A DNA stretch of 49,367 nt from Bacillota bacterium (GCA_023415305.1 JAEZKZ010000115.1:1-49367), one strand, 5' to 3'. Numbered from the stretch's first letter, positions 33,698 through 42,373 are shown. Translations and numbers: made by a program. The notes: generated by a model from the sequence alone, not told the origin.

Positions 33698-33715
33698 CTA
33701 TTACTTAAGTAATAG
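33698..33715. promoter_or_regulatory. 18-bp perfect palindrome upstream of the MFS-regulator operon
   Basis: CTATTACTTAAGTAATAG is a perfect dyad about 165 nt before the MFS start and 24 nt from the rhomboid terminator. It is not followed by T residues. It fits an operator for the dimeric ArsR-like regulator of the same operon. Confidence 0.5.
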
Positions 33716-33738
33716 GAATATATATATTCACTCCGCAA

Positions 33739-33768
33739 AAAACTGCTTCTGATGACAGAAACAGTTTT
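33739..33768 (-). terminator. Terminator of the rhomboid gene
   Basis: AAAACTG/CAGTTTT and TTCTG/CAGAA around one mismatch, 4-nt loop; T6 follows on the minus strand. Confidence 0.85.
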
Positions 33769-33799
33769 AATGGGGCTATTTGATTTGATTTATTTATCT

Positions 33800-35362
33800 T
33801 TATCTAACCTTTGTCTCGATATCGGAAAGCATTTGATTGATTCTATCAGTATATGGAGCTTCCAGTTCTTTAGCTTTCAAGAGGTACTGACGTGCATTGT
33901 CATATTGAGCTGTGCTGTAGTATATTACCCCCAGAAGATAATTCCCATTGGCAGGGCTCTCCTTCAGAAGCTGGTTTCCGTGAGAAATGGATTCTTCAAA
34001 TTTTTGTTGATTATATTCTGCGGCTGTGATGCTCCAAAGTGTTTCAATTCTTATATTTTTATCAGAGGGCTTTAAAGCAATTATCTCTTCTCCAAGCTTT
34101 TCAACACCGGCCCAGTCTTCTTTATCTTGAAGGGCTTGAAGCTCTGTCAGCATGGGAACCACTTTGTTGTTCTGATTGTTAAAACCATATAAAGTCGCTG
34201 CAGTTGTAACAATTATTATCATTATAAATGACACTATCCTGACAAGTTTATCTCTTTTGGTTTCTTCCTTTGTGGTAGATATAATCCCTGTAATAAGAAA
34301 GCCTCCGACAAAGCCTCCAATATGGGCATTATTATCTATTTGACTATTCATAAAACCATATGCAAGGTTGATTACAATAGTAGTAATTAAGTTTGCTCCA
34401 AAGCCACTTTTTAGCAATGATGGGCGCTTCATGGCAAAAAACAGCATTGCACCCATTAATCCAAATATGGCTCCCGATGCGCCTACTGCAGGGTTTAAAG
34501 AGAAGGCAAAGCTTACAATATTGCCCAAAATACCTGCTACAAAATATATCAGAGAAAATTTGACGCGCCCGTATATCTTTTCGACCTGTGAACCTACTAT
34601 AAACAACGAGTAACAATTTACAGCCAGATGTATTTCATCAGCATGCAGGAACATTGGAGTAAAGAATCTCCAATACTGTCCCTGAATAATAAGCGAATTA
34701 ATCTTTGCACCAAAAGGTTCAAGATAATTAGTATATGCTATCCCACTTCTGAAGGAAATTAATCGGATTATAACCCATATCAAAATATTAACGATAATGA
34801 TACCATAGGTTAGCCAGGGCTTTTTCACCTTCATCTGTACTTCATAATCTTTTTTTCTCTGCTCAAGGAGTTTGAGAATATCCTCTGCTGTAGCCCCGGC
34901 TTTATCAAGATTCTTTGAAAAAAAGCGCTTAACTGTTCTTACAATATTGGCGTCGAAAGCAGGCACGCTATAGTGCTTTAGAACTGCACCTTCGGATACG
35001 TTTATGGACAGGGTTTTAAGGAATTTTCTTTCATTGGTTATATCGACCTGTCCTTCACTAATGATACCAAGCTTATCCGTCTCCGGTTCCCGATCAAACA
35101 AAAACAGCTTGAACAGAGTTGCATTCCGCCCAGTAAGTTTATTTATAAGCTCAGCCCCATTCTCCATTGATGAAGCTATCTGCTGACTGCTGAACATATC
35201 CCCATCTATAATCTCCAGCAAGACCGTAGTACCATTAAAATCCTTAATCAAGCTTGCTATACCTTTACTAAAGTCCAAGGCCCCATTATCGGTTAAAACT
35301 GGATGAAAGTACTCTTTTTCAATAAAATAACCGGCTAATGCCGTAATAAAACTATTCTTCAT
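33800..35362 (-). CDS. Rhomboid family intramembrane serine protease with TPR tail
   Basis: 520 aa in three parts. Residues 1-165: soluble N-terminal domain of unknown type. Residues 180-375: rhomboid core, with HxxxN region LHADEIHLAVNCYSL, catalytic Ser in VGASGAIFGLMGA and catalytic His in NNAHIGGFVGGF. Residues 400-520: TPR-like helices after a single membrane helix. The layout is like Bacillus GluP/YqgP, which acts in membrane protein quality control. GGAGG lies upstream; the start overlaps the end of the preceding gene by 11 nt, so they are one operon. Confidence 0.9.
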   Translation of the reverse strand: MKNSFITALAGYFIEKEYFHPVLTDNGALDFSKGIASLIKDFNGTTVLLEIIDGDMFSSQQIASSMENGAELINKLTGRNATLFKLFLFDREPETDKLGIISEGQVDITNERKFLKTLSINVSEGAVLKHYSVPAFDANIVRTVKRFFSKNLDKAGATAEDILKLLEQRKKDYEVQMKVKKPWLTYGIIIVNILIWVIIRLISFRSGIAYTNYLEPFGAKINSLIIQGQYWRFFTPMFLHADEIHLAVNCYSLFIVGSQVEKIYGRVKFSLIYFVAGILGNIVSFAFSLNPAVGASGAIFGLMGAMLFFAMKRPSLLKSGFGANLITTIVINLAYGFMNSQIDNNAHIGGFVGGFLITGIISTTKEETKRDKLVRIVSFIMIIIVTTAATLYGFNNQNNKVVPMLTELQALQDKEDWAGVEKLGEEIIALKPSDKNIRIETLWSITAAEYNQQKFEESISHGNQLLKESPANGNYLLGVIYYSTAQYDNARQYLLKAKELEAPYTDRINQMLSDIETKVR

Positions 35363-36728
35363 TATTTATTAAACCTCCACAGTCAACAGCACCATATTTA
35401 GCAAGTAACTTGGCAGCTTCAATAACAGGCGTTGAATTACCTGTTCCAGCAGGCATTGCTGTTCCAGCAGGCATTGCTGTTCCAACAGGCATTATGTAAC
35501 CAGCTCTTCCTTTATATATTCTTAATGCTGCCTCAAGAGCGTCAATGCTGTCTGATTTTAGAACAAAAGGCTGCTTAAGGTAGGTTTGGGCTTCTTTAAC
35601 TACCTTAGCTAAAAGTAAAGTATCCATTGAGTTTACCCGGTCCATATCTATTAAAACTATGTCGTATTTTTCATCCAGCAGTTCCATGGCTGAATCGGTA
35701 ACCGAAGCAAGGTCTCCGCCATTTAAGGAGTCTCTTAGAAATTTATCCTTACCAGCATCTATTCTTCCCAACTTGGCAGATTTTATCGACTCAAAGGCTA
35801 GCTTATGAGAGGTGGAGGTAATATAGTCCACATCAAGATTCTTTGTGTCAGTTGAAATTTCTGAACCTGTTTCTTTAACTAGCTTTGCTACTTCAGCTAT
35901 ATACTGAGGAGTAGTCCCACAGCAGCCACCAAGAAGTCTTGCACCGTTTTTAATAAATTCTGGAACCAGTCTTGCGAACCCCACGGGCGTTTCCTTAAAA
36001 ACCTGTTTACCGTCAATAATCTCAGGTAAGCCAGCATTGGGTTTTACACTGAAAGGCAGTCCTGTATTCCGGTATTTTTCAGCTATTTCCAACATATATT
36101 CCGGGCCGAAGGAGCAGTTGGTGCCTATTAAATCAGCACCCATGGAATGTAAAATCACAGCACATATGTCAGGCTCTGTTCCCATCAATGTCCTGCCATT
36201 CTGCTCATAGGAGACCGAGCATATAACCGGAAGCTCACAGTTTTCCTTTGCTGCAAGCAGCGCAATCCTTAATTCGCTGATATCGGTAAAGGTTTCAAGG
36301 CTTATTATATCAGCTCCGCCTTCTGCAACGGCCATTATCTGATCCTTAAAAGTGTCATATGCCTTTTCAAAGGTTAACTCCCCGAAAGGTTCAAGAAGCT
36401 TTCCCAAAGGTCCTATAGAGGCTGCAACATAGCATTTCCCGTCAGCCGCCTCCTTCGCCAGTTTTACGGCCTGATAGTTTATTTCAAAATGCTTGTCATT
36501 TAAGCCATATTCCTCAAGCTTGATTCTGTTTGATTGAAAGGTATTCGTCTGAACTACATCGGAACCGGAGTCCTTGTAACTCTTATATATTCTCTTTAAG
36601 ATTTCGGGATGAGTCAAATTCCATTCTTCCGGACAAGTTCCAACACCCAGGCCGTTTTCATGAAGCATCCTTCCCATTGAACCGTCAAATACTAATAATC
36701 TATTTTTTATCTCATCTCTAAAAGACAT
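35352..36728 (-). CDS. Homocysteine S-methyltransferase family protein with degenerate pterin-like domain
   Basis: About 458 aa. Residues 1-285 are a homocysteine methyltransferase barrel: FDGSMGRML, the Zn Cys in GTNCSFGP and the Cys pair in LLGGCCGTTP. Residues 300-455 resemble a decayed pterin-binding barrel of MetH (YDIVLIDMDRVNSMDT, PFVLKSDSIDALEAAL). No cobalamin domain is present, so the methyl donor is unclear; it might work with a separate corrinoid protein. Near the C-terminus three 6-residue repeats (GTAMPA type) are encoded by an 18-bp tandem repeat. GGAGG lies 5 nt before the ATG at 36728. Translationally coupled to the rhomboid gene. Confidence 0.85.
   Translation of the reverse strand: MSFRDEIKNRLLVFDGSMGRMLHENGLGVGTCPEEWNLTHPEILKRIYKSYKDSGSDVVQTNTFQSNRIKLEEYGLNDKHFEINYQAVKLAKEAADGKCYVAASIGPLGKLLEPFGELTFEKAYDTFKDQIMAVAEGGADIISLETFTDISELRIALLAAKENCELPVICSVSYEQNGRTLMGTEPDICAVILHSMGADLIGTNCSFGPEYMLEIAEKYRNTGLPFSVKPNAGLPEIIDGKQVFKETPVGFARLVPEFIKNGARLLGGCCGTTPQYIAEVAKLVKETGSEISTDTKNLDVDYITSTSHKLAFESIKSAKLGRIDAGKDKFLRDSLNGGDLASVTDSAMELLDEKYDIVLIDMDRVNSMDTLLLAKVVKEAQTYLKQPFVLKSDSIDALEAALRIYKGRAGYIMPVGTAMPAGTAMPAGTGNSTPVIEAAKLLAKYGAVDCGGLINNEE
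35443..35496 (-). repeat. 18-bp in-frame tandem repeat
   Basis: Three head-to-tail units (35443-35460, 35461-35478, 35479-35496). Units 1 and 2 are identical, unit 3 differs at three positions (one near its middle and two at the end). Each adds six residues, so copy changes keep the frame. Confidence 0.93.
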
Positions 36729-36788
36729 GCTTCCCTCCATTTTATCCAACTAAATCTGTAAATTTTCTATATATTTATACGTAAATAA

Positions 36789-36815
36789 AATTGCCAGCTT
36801 TTTAGACTGGCAATT
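36789..36815 (-). terminator. Terminator of the acyl-CoA ligase gene
   Basis: AATTGCCAG/CTGGCAATT, 9-bp perfect stem, 9-nt loop, followed by TTTATTT on the minus strand. Confidence 0.85.
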
Positions 36816-36900
36816 AGAGGTTTATATTAAATTATAATAGTGTAACTGTTTAAAGTAAAGACAAAGCTTTTCGGATTGCTTTTCAGATTAACCGTTCAGA

Positions 36901-38565
36901 CTAGGCTGTTTCGATATTGGCTTCATCCTGCAACCCAAGTTGTATTATAGCATTTTCCCGCATTTTATACTTCTGAATTTTACCGCTGGCTGTCATTGGG
37001 AAGCTTTCAATAAAGCTTACGTATTTTGGAGTCTTATGCCTTGCCATGTGAGACTTTACAGCATTTTTTACATCATCTTCTGTCATAGTACAGCCTTCCT
37101 TGAGAATAATACAAGCCATGATTTCTTCACCATACGCTTTGGACGGCACACCAATAACCTGAACATCCTTTATTGCTGGCAGAGTATACAAAAACTCTTC
37201 AATTTCCTTTGGATAAATGTTTTCTCCGCCTCTGATTATCATATCCTTGATTCTGCCGGTGATTTTGTAATACCCATGTTCATCTCTAACTGCAAGATCA
37301 CCTGTATGGAGCCATCCGTCGTCATCTATGGCCTGAGCAGTAGCCTCAGGCATTTTGTAATATCCTTTCATTACATTGTAGCCTCTGGCAACAAACTCTC
37401 CGGGTACTCCGTCAGGCAGATCCTTGCCTGTCTCCGGATCAACTATTTTACATTCTATAAAAGGAAGTGAACGACCAACAGTAGCAACTCTACGTTCCAG
37501 GCTGTCACCAATTCTGGTCTGAGTACAAACAGGCGAAGCTTCAGTCTGTCCGTATGGAATTGTGATATCCTTCATGTTCATTTTATCAACAACAAGCTCC
37601 ATGTATTTTACAGGGCATGGAGAACCTGACATAATACCTGTTCTTAGTGATGAATAATCATAGTTGTCAAATTCAGGGTGCTCCAGTATACCAATAAACA
37701 TGGTGGGTACTCCATAAACAGCCGTACATTTTTCCTTCTCTATTGTCTGCATAACCTTAAGCGGCTGATAGTATTCAAGAGGAACCATTGTTGTACCATG
37801 AGTTATACATGCCATGATTGCAAGTACCAGTCCAAAACAGTGGAAGAACGGCACCGGAATACACAATTTGTCTTCATGTGTAAAGTGCATGCAATCACCA
37901 ATACATTTACCGTTATTAATGATGTTGTAATGTGTCAGCATAACTCCTTTTGGAAAGCCTGTAGTCCCTGAAGTATACTGCATATTAATTACCTCTTGAC
38001 AATCGAGGGAATTGCTAATAGCATAAAGTTCTTCATCCGGAATATCACTGCCCATATCCATCAAATCCATCCAGCTGAACATTCCGGGATATGTATTTTC
38101 ACTTGCGCTGATTATATTCTTCAGGTATGGTAATTTATCGCTCTTAAAATTACCGGGTTCAGAATTCTTAAGCTCAGGGCAAAGTTCATTTAGTATCTGA
38201 ACATAATTGGAGTCCTTAAAGCCATCTATTAATACCAGAGTACTGGAATCTGACTGCTTGAGAAGGTATTCTAGTTCGAAAATCTTGTAGTTGGTATTCA
38301 CTGTAACAAGTACTGCACCGATTTTAGCTGTGGCAAAAAGTGTGATAAGCCATTCCGGCACGTTTGTTGCCCACATAGCCACATGGTCACCCTTTTTAAT
38401 TCCCATTTTCATAAAGCTTTTTGCGACCTTGTTACATATAGAGTTGAATTCAGAATATGTCTTTCTAAATGGACGGTCTGTGTACAAAACGCAATCATGA
38501 TCGGGATATTTTAATGCCATCTCTTCAAGCATTCCGCCCACAGTTATTTCCATAAGTTTTTCCAT
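36901..38565 (-). CDS. AMP-forming acyl-CoA ligase (medium/branched-chain acid type)
   Basis: 554 aa ANL-family enzyme that activates a carboxylic acid to its CoA ester via acyl-AMP. Motifs: P-loop YTSGTTGFPKGV (about 198-209), PYGQTEASPV (A5), GWLHTGDLAVRDEHGYY (A7), GRIKDMIIRGGENIYP (A8) and catalytic Lys in SGKIQKYKMRE (A10). The overall sequence resembles fatty-acid or short/medium branched-acid ligases; substrate not fixed. AGGAGG lies 7 nt before the ATG. A T-box leader with a probable Leu specifier controls it, which is unusual and suggests a role linked to leucine, for example isovaleryl-CoA formation. Confidence 0.9.
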   Translation of the reverse strand: MEKLMEITVGGMLEEMALKYPDHDCVLYTDRPFRKTYSEFNSICNKVAKSFMKMGIKKGDHVAMWATNVPEWLITLFATAKIGAVLVTVNTNYKIFELEYLLKQSDSSTLVLIDGFKDSNYVQILNELCPELKNSEPGNFKSDKLPYLKNIISASENTYPGMFSWMDLMDMGSDIPDEELYAISNSLDCQEVINMQYTSGTTGFPKGVMLTHYNIINNGKCIGDCMHFTHEDKLCIPVPFFHCFGLVLAIMACITHGTTMVPLEYYQPLKVMQTIEKEKCTAVYGVPTMFIGILEHPEFDNYDYSSLRTGIMSGSPCPVKYMELVVDKMNMKDITIPYGQTEASPVCTQTRIGDSLERRVATVGRSLPFIECKIVDPETGKDLPDGVPGEFVARGYNVMKGYYKMPEATAQAIDDDGWLHTGDLAVRDEHGYYKITGRIKDMIIRGGENIYPKEIEEFLYTLPAIKDVQVIGVPSKAYGEEIMACIILKEGCTMTEDDVKNAVKSHMARHKTPKYVSFIESFPMTASGKIQKYKMRENAIIQLGLQDEANIETA

Positions 38566-38620
38566 ACGAGCACCTCCTAAAAATAAATGTCTAAATAAGA
38601 AATAAAATAAAAATAAAAAA

Positions 38621-38869
38621 GCTCTTCATCTCACTAATGAGACGAAAAGCATATTCCGCGGTACCACTCAAATTAATTCAATATGTATTTCATATCGAAC
38701 CCTCTTTAATCAAATAACGGTGATGACCGTTCCGACCTGATTATTCAGCCGGAAAGCTCCCGGGCGAGCTTCAACTAATAAAAAATCACTGTCTTTCAGC
38801 AAATAACAGCTCTCTTTGGATTTTCAACAGTTTACTATTCCCGTTCTCAGCAGATTTTTATTCGAAATT
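38621..38869 (-). promoter_or_regulatory. T-box leader of the acyl-CoA ligase gene (probable Leu specifier)
   Basis: T-box sequence GAGTGGTACCGCG at 38657-38669; terminator stem 38621-38650 (GCT/AGC, TTC/GAA, TCTCA/TGAGA) followed by TTTTTTATTT. Stem I has the AGUA loop-E-type strand and, on its 3' side, GAAG-CUC-G (38765-38772), matching the GAA-N-codon-purine pattern that gives AUC in the ileS leader of this window. The specifier would be CUC (Leu) at 38766-38768; a shifted reading GCU (Ala) is less likely. Discriminator match (UGGU with ACCA) fits tRNA-Leu. Confidence 0.85.
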
Positions 38870-38875
38870 ATAAAT

Positions 38876-38905
38876 ATAATACTATGTAAATTGTACCAAT
38901 GTCAA
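38876..38905 (-). promoter_or_regulatory. Sigma-A promoter of the acyl-CoA ligase gene
   Basis: TTGACA (38900-38905), 18-nt spacer, TATTAT (38876-38881); RNA would begin near 38869. Confidence 0.78.
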
Positions 38906-38954
38906 TACATTATTTACACTTAAGCTATTAAAACTAAATATATATAAAATATGG

Positions 38955-39605
38955 TTATGCTTTTATGTTATGCTTAAAGGCGTATATTGCTGCCTGGGTT
39001 CTATCATTTACATCAAGCTTTTTAAAAATATTGGAAATATGATTTTTAACAGTTTTTTCGCTTATGTAAAGGTTTTTGGCAATTTCCTTGTTTATCATAC
39101 CTTCAGCAATCAGCTTTAAAACCTCAATTTCTCTGATGGTCAGATTGTTTGTAAAGGTCCTGTCATGCTCATAAAGTGTCACCCTGTTAAATTCCTTAAC
39201 AAGCTCACTTGTCATGTTAGGCTGAATAAAAGTTTGATCCTGGTAAACACTTCTGATGGCATCTATAAGTACCGAAGACTCAGCATCCTTCAATACATAT
39301 CCTTCGCAGCCCATCTGTAGTGTTTTAAATAAATACTCTCTGTCCTGATGAAGAGTCAGAACAATTATTTTAAAACACTCGCTGCATTCCTTTAACATCT
39401 TTATTGCCTGTAAGCCGTTTAATACCGGCATGTTTATATCCATCAGTATAATATCGGGCTTTAGCGATTTAGCCAGCTCAACAGCTTCTCCTCCATTTGC
39501 TGCCTGCGCAACTACACTAATATCTTCTTCAAGTTCAAGTATTGTTTTTAAGCCCTGTCTTACCATTGCATGATCGTCAGCAATGAGCACTTTAATCTTA
39601 TTCAT
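38955..39605 (-). CDS. degU: DegU/NarL-type response regulator
   Basis: 216 aa. Receiver domain (1-120) with acidic pocket DDH and phospho-acceptor Asp in DIILMDINMPVLNG (about 55), then a LuxR-type HTH (about 148-212) with LTIREIEVLKLIAEGMINKEIA and SEKTVKNHISNIFKKLDV. It pairs with the DegS-like kinase just upstream (8-nt overlap). In Bacillus DegU governs exoenzymes, biofilm and competence; a similar broad role is plausible here. Confidence 0.9.
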   Translation of the reverse strand: MNKIKVLIADDHAMVRQGLKTILELEEDISVVAQAANGGEAVELAKSLKPDIILMDINMPVLNGLQAIKMLKECSECFKIIVLTLHQDREYLFKTLQMGCEGYVLKDAESSVLIDAIRSVYQDQTFIQPNMTSELVKEFNRVTLYEHDRTFTNNLTIREIEVLKLIAEGMINKEIAKNLYISEKTVKNHISNIFKKLDVNDRTQAAIYAFKHNIKA

Positions 39606-40776
39606 TAATAAGAGCCTCCCCTTCGTCTATGAGTGGTATATGAATGTTTATTCTAGTTCCTTTCATTTTTTCCGACACTATGCTAAATTCTCCTTCTAGA
39701 AGGGCAACTCTCTCCTTCATACTAAATAAACCAAACCCTCCGGACAAATCCGAATTAGCTGCTTTAATTGTTTTTTGGTCAAATCCTACACCATTATCAT
39801 TTATCATAATAATCAGCTTTGTTTCGACTTTCTCTAATATTATACAGGCGGTTTTTGATTTGGAATGTTTAAGAACATTATTCAAGGCTTCTTGTACAAT
39901 CCTAAAAACCGTCAGCGAAATAACAGGTTTTAATGCATCATCTATTCCTCTATACTTAAATGTTACATCAATTCCTGTGGTCTCCTTAAAAGAAATAACA
40001 TATCGTTCCAAGGTTGGCAATAGACCTAAATCATCAAGTGCCATAGGTCTGAGGTTATAGATAATCTTGCGAACCTCCTGCAGACTGTCTCTCATGACTT
40101 TTTTCAAATTCTGCAACTCCGCTCTGGCATCAGATATATTCTTTTCCAATAATTTTTCGCATATTTCAGCCTTTATTACAGCATTTGAAATTGATTGCGC
40201 AGGACCATCATGTATTTCTCTTGCAACCCTCTTTCTCTCCTCCTCCTGAGCTTCTATTATTCTCAGACCAAGGTATTGTTTTTGTTGAAGATTATCTAAC
40301 TGCTCACCTACACCTTTCAAATCACTGCTCAGATACTGAAGTGCTATTCCCACATGACCAATGAGGTTATCAGCTCTCTCAAGTGTCTTAAGTGAATCCT
40401 TTAATCTGATTTCAAGGTCGTTGCGTCTTCTGATTAAAAAGCTCTCCTGTTCACGTTTTACGGCAAGCTTGACTCTTAAATCATCAGCGGACTGGTAAGC
40501 CTTCGCAAGTTCCTCCTGACTATGTTTAGTAAAATTCCGGTTTACCTCAAGAAGTCTTTTTTTACTGTTTCTCATTTCATGTTCCAGGTTTTCAATTTCA
40601 TTGAGACTTTCAGCTACCTGAAGTTTTAATGCTTCTAACTCCTCCTTAAGCCGGACACATTCTTTCCTGGAATTTTCAGCAATTTCAAAAATTTCCTTTT
40701 TACCGGAATCAAGGGCTTTTATTGTTTTATTAATTATTTCGTCCATTTGAATAGCATTATGCTTAAAATTCGCCAT
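39598..40776 (-). CDS. degS: DegS-like cytoplasmic sensor histidine kinase
   Basis: About 392 aa, no membrane segment. Long coiled coil (about 1-170), HisKA_3 dimerisation domain with the phospho-acceptor His in REIHDGPAQ (about 190), and HATPase_c domain with INDNGVGFD and GGFGLFSMKERVALL. This is the DegS architecture. The start is placed at 40776 (MANFKHN) with AGGTGA upstream. The RR gene overlaps it by 8 nt, so they are translationally coupled. Confidence 0.92.
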   Translation of the reverse strand: MANFKHNAIQMDEIINKTIKALDSGKKEIFEIAENSRKECVRLKEELEALKLQVAESLNEIENLEHEMRNSKKRLLEVNRNFTKHSQEELAKAYQSADDLRVKLAVKREQESFLIRRRNDLEIRLKDSLKTLERADNLIGHVGIALQYLSSDLKGVGEQLDNLQQKQYLGLRIIEAQEEERKRVAREIHDGPAQSISNAVIKAEICEKLLEKNISDARAELQNLKKVMRDSLQEVRKIIYNLRPMALDDLGLLPTLERYVISFKETTGIDVTFKYRGIDDALKPVISLTVFRIVQEALNNVLKHSKSKTACIILEKVETKLIIMINDNGVGFDQKTIKAANSDLSGGFGLFSMKERVALLEGEFSIVSEKMKGTRINIHIPLIDEGEALINE

Positions 40777-41018
40777 TCTTTCACCTGTTTTCACCTATAA
40801 GATTGATTCAATATTATTAGAAATGGTTTTTCAGTTTTCTTTCAAAACATTCTAGTTATTATAAAGATATTTTATCTAATATATAAGCAGCCTACAATAG
40901 GGGCCTACAATTTTTCGTCTGCAACAAAGCTATAAATTTTCATGAAAATAGCAACATTCTAGTAATGTTACTTTATTATTCTAATAGTTTACAGATAATT
41001 AGAGGATTTTGTTCATTT

Positions 41019-41135
41019 AATGAGGGTAAAAAGAGTTAAACCGTCGACTTATACCGACAGGCGGCGGCGTAACCGGTAAAAGTAGTTACCTGTCTGGCTA
41101 GCAGAAGTGCTATAACTTATCTGATCTACCTCATT
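41019..41135 (+). ncRNA. Unassigned structured RNA candidate
   Basis: A compact fold closed by AAUGAGG(G)UA with UACCUCAUU (41019-41028 with 41127-41135, one bulged G). Inside: GACAG/CUGUC (41056-41060 with 41090-41094) continuing into GUAAC/GUUAC (41069-41073 with 41085-41089) with a GC-rich bulge, and a UAGCA/UGCUA hairpin with a GAAG tetraloop (41099-41112). A terminator-like hairpin follows at 41186-41217. No gene overlaps. I do not recognise the family; the strand is chosen from the terminator. Confidence 0.5.
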
Positions 41136-41185
41136 TACATCTTCAGGCTATCAGAAATTTCCTGAAAAAACCATCAGCTGCATGA

Positions 41186-41217
41186 AACATGATTTTTTCG
41201 TCATGAATCATGTTTTT
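41186..41217 (+). terminator. Terminator after the structured RNA candidate
   Basis: AACATGATT (41186-41194) with AATCATGTT (41206-41214), 11-nt loop, ending in five T residues on the plus strand. Confidence 0.6.
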
Positions 41218-41402
41218 GGGTTAATTTTTGTGGTAAGCTTAGCCTGGAGTAATTGATGCATCAAGAAAAGGATGAATGCTTATGCTGCAGATTGGGTCTG
41301 CAATGACAATATTAATTGTAACTATTATAACAAGGAGGTCTTTTCCACTCATATCTATAAACTTTCCTGAACCACATGCAGAACGTAAGGTAATCGTTAC
41401 AC
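41218..41402. other. Intergenic stretch between the RNA candidate and tRNA-Lys terminator
   Basis: No supported gene. It contains an isolated AAGGAGG at about 41331-41337 with no start codon at proper distance, suggesting a decayed gene start. Confidence 0.35.
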
Positions 41403-41432
41403 AAAAAAGACTTCCACTCTTCATGATGGAAG
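41403..41432 (-). terminator. Terminator of tRNA-Lys
   Basis: CTTCCA (41411-41416) with TGGAAG (41427-41432), 10-nt loop, then TC and six T on the minus strand (41403-41408). Confidence 0.75.
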
Positions 41433-41494
41433 CCCTCGAAAGGCACGATTTTACTAGCTTTAACACCAATAAATCTATATTACCTTTAGTTTTT

Positions 41495-41570
41495 TGGTGC
41501 GCCATCAGGGATTCGAACCCGGGACACCCTGATTAAGAGTCAGGTGCTCTACCAACTGAGCTAATGGCGC
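41495..41570 (-). tRNA. tRNA-Lys (anticodon CUU)
   Basis: 76 nt with encoded CCA. Acceptor GCGCCAT/ATGGCGC, D stem GCTC/GAGC, anticodon stem CCTGA/TCAGG with loop CTCTTAA (anticodon CUU, codon AAG), T loop TTCGAAT. The T stem CCGGG/CCCTG has a C-U mismatch at the second pair (positions 50-64), unusual but tolerable. Confidence 0.93.
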
Positions 41571-41752
41571 ATTTTCAAGTGTTTCAGGGCTTGGTGTTTC
41601 CCGAACACTTATATATTATAAGAGCTAAGTTTGGTATTGTCAACACTATTTTAAAATTTTATTTCTAATTTTCAGGCAAGTTTTCAGACAATTTTTCAGG
41701 CATATAATTATACATATTCTAACTAAATTATCCTCCCGTCTCAGCATATTTA

Positions 41753-42373
41753 TTAATTATATACCCTTGCAACTACCCTTAGAGGGCTAGAATCTGCATC
41801 TATTTTCAGGGGGAAGGCAAAAACTTCAAAATCCTTTTCAGGAGTAAGTTGGTCGAGGTTTGTAAGATTCTCCATAATCAAAATATTATGCTGTAATAAA
41901 AATTTGTGTATTTCAAAGGGAAATCTGTCTGGAGAAGGCATATCCACCCCTATAAGCCCTACATTGTTTTCAGCAAGAACTTTACAGACAGACATATCCA
42001 ATATAGGATGTCCGGAATAATACTTTTCACTCCCGTAATACTTATCCATACCGGTGTGGAATAGGATTACTTTTTTTTCTCTAATAATATCAGAATAGGA
42101 AGCTTTCATTTTTATGATATTCTCATTTTCTACATGGATAATTCCTCCTCTCCCGCAAAAATGCTCCAAAGGCATATTCCCGATATACTCTCTAACATCA
42201 AGTAAATGCATTCTTCCGTCAATATGAGTTCCTATATGCATTCCGGTATTGATTCTATGATTGTTGTAGTGATCTACACTATATATTTGGCTTTGATCAA
42301 GTAGAACGGCACTGTCCCCGGGATAAACGGGCATTCCTTTGTAAATTGGTTGAGACAGGTCTATGAATGTCAT
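41753..42373 (-). CDS. Cyclase family protein (kynurenine formamidase-like)
   Basis: About 206 aa metal-dependent hydrolase. N-terminal LSQPIYKGMPVYPGD and the metal-binding HIGTHIDGRMH motif (about 50-60) are the family signature; VGLIGVDMPSPD and the C-terminal FPLKIDADSSPLRVVA complete it. Members include arylformamidases and polyketide cyclases. Tryptophan breakdown would be one use, but no kynurenine genes are nearby. AAGGAG lies 10 nt before the ATG at 42373; a longer in-frame start exists. Single gene. Confidence 0.85.
   Translation of the reverse strand: MTFIDLSQPIYKGMPVYPGDSAVLLDQSQIYSVDHYNNHRINTGMHIGTHIDGRMHLLDVREYIGNMPLEHFCGRGGIIHVENENIIKMKASYSDIIREKKVILFHTGMDKYYGSEKYYSGHPILDMSVCKVLAENNVGLIGVDMPSPDRFPFEIHKFLLQHNILIMENLTNLDQLTPEKDFEVFAFPLKIDADSSPLRVVARVYN

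Noticed and set aside
36729..36900. SAM or other methionine riboswitch upstream of the homocysteine methyltransferase
   Set aside because: The only structure is the terminator of the acyl-CoA ligase gene; no aptamer-like helices are visible.
41276..41536. Plus-strand open frame ending in RDSNPGHPD
   Set aside because: The end is the translated antisense of tRNA-Lys; no ribosome binding site precedes its ATG and the rest has no family resemblance.
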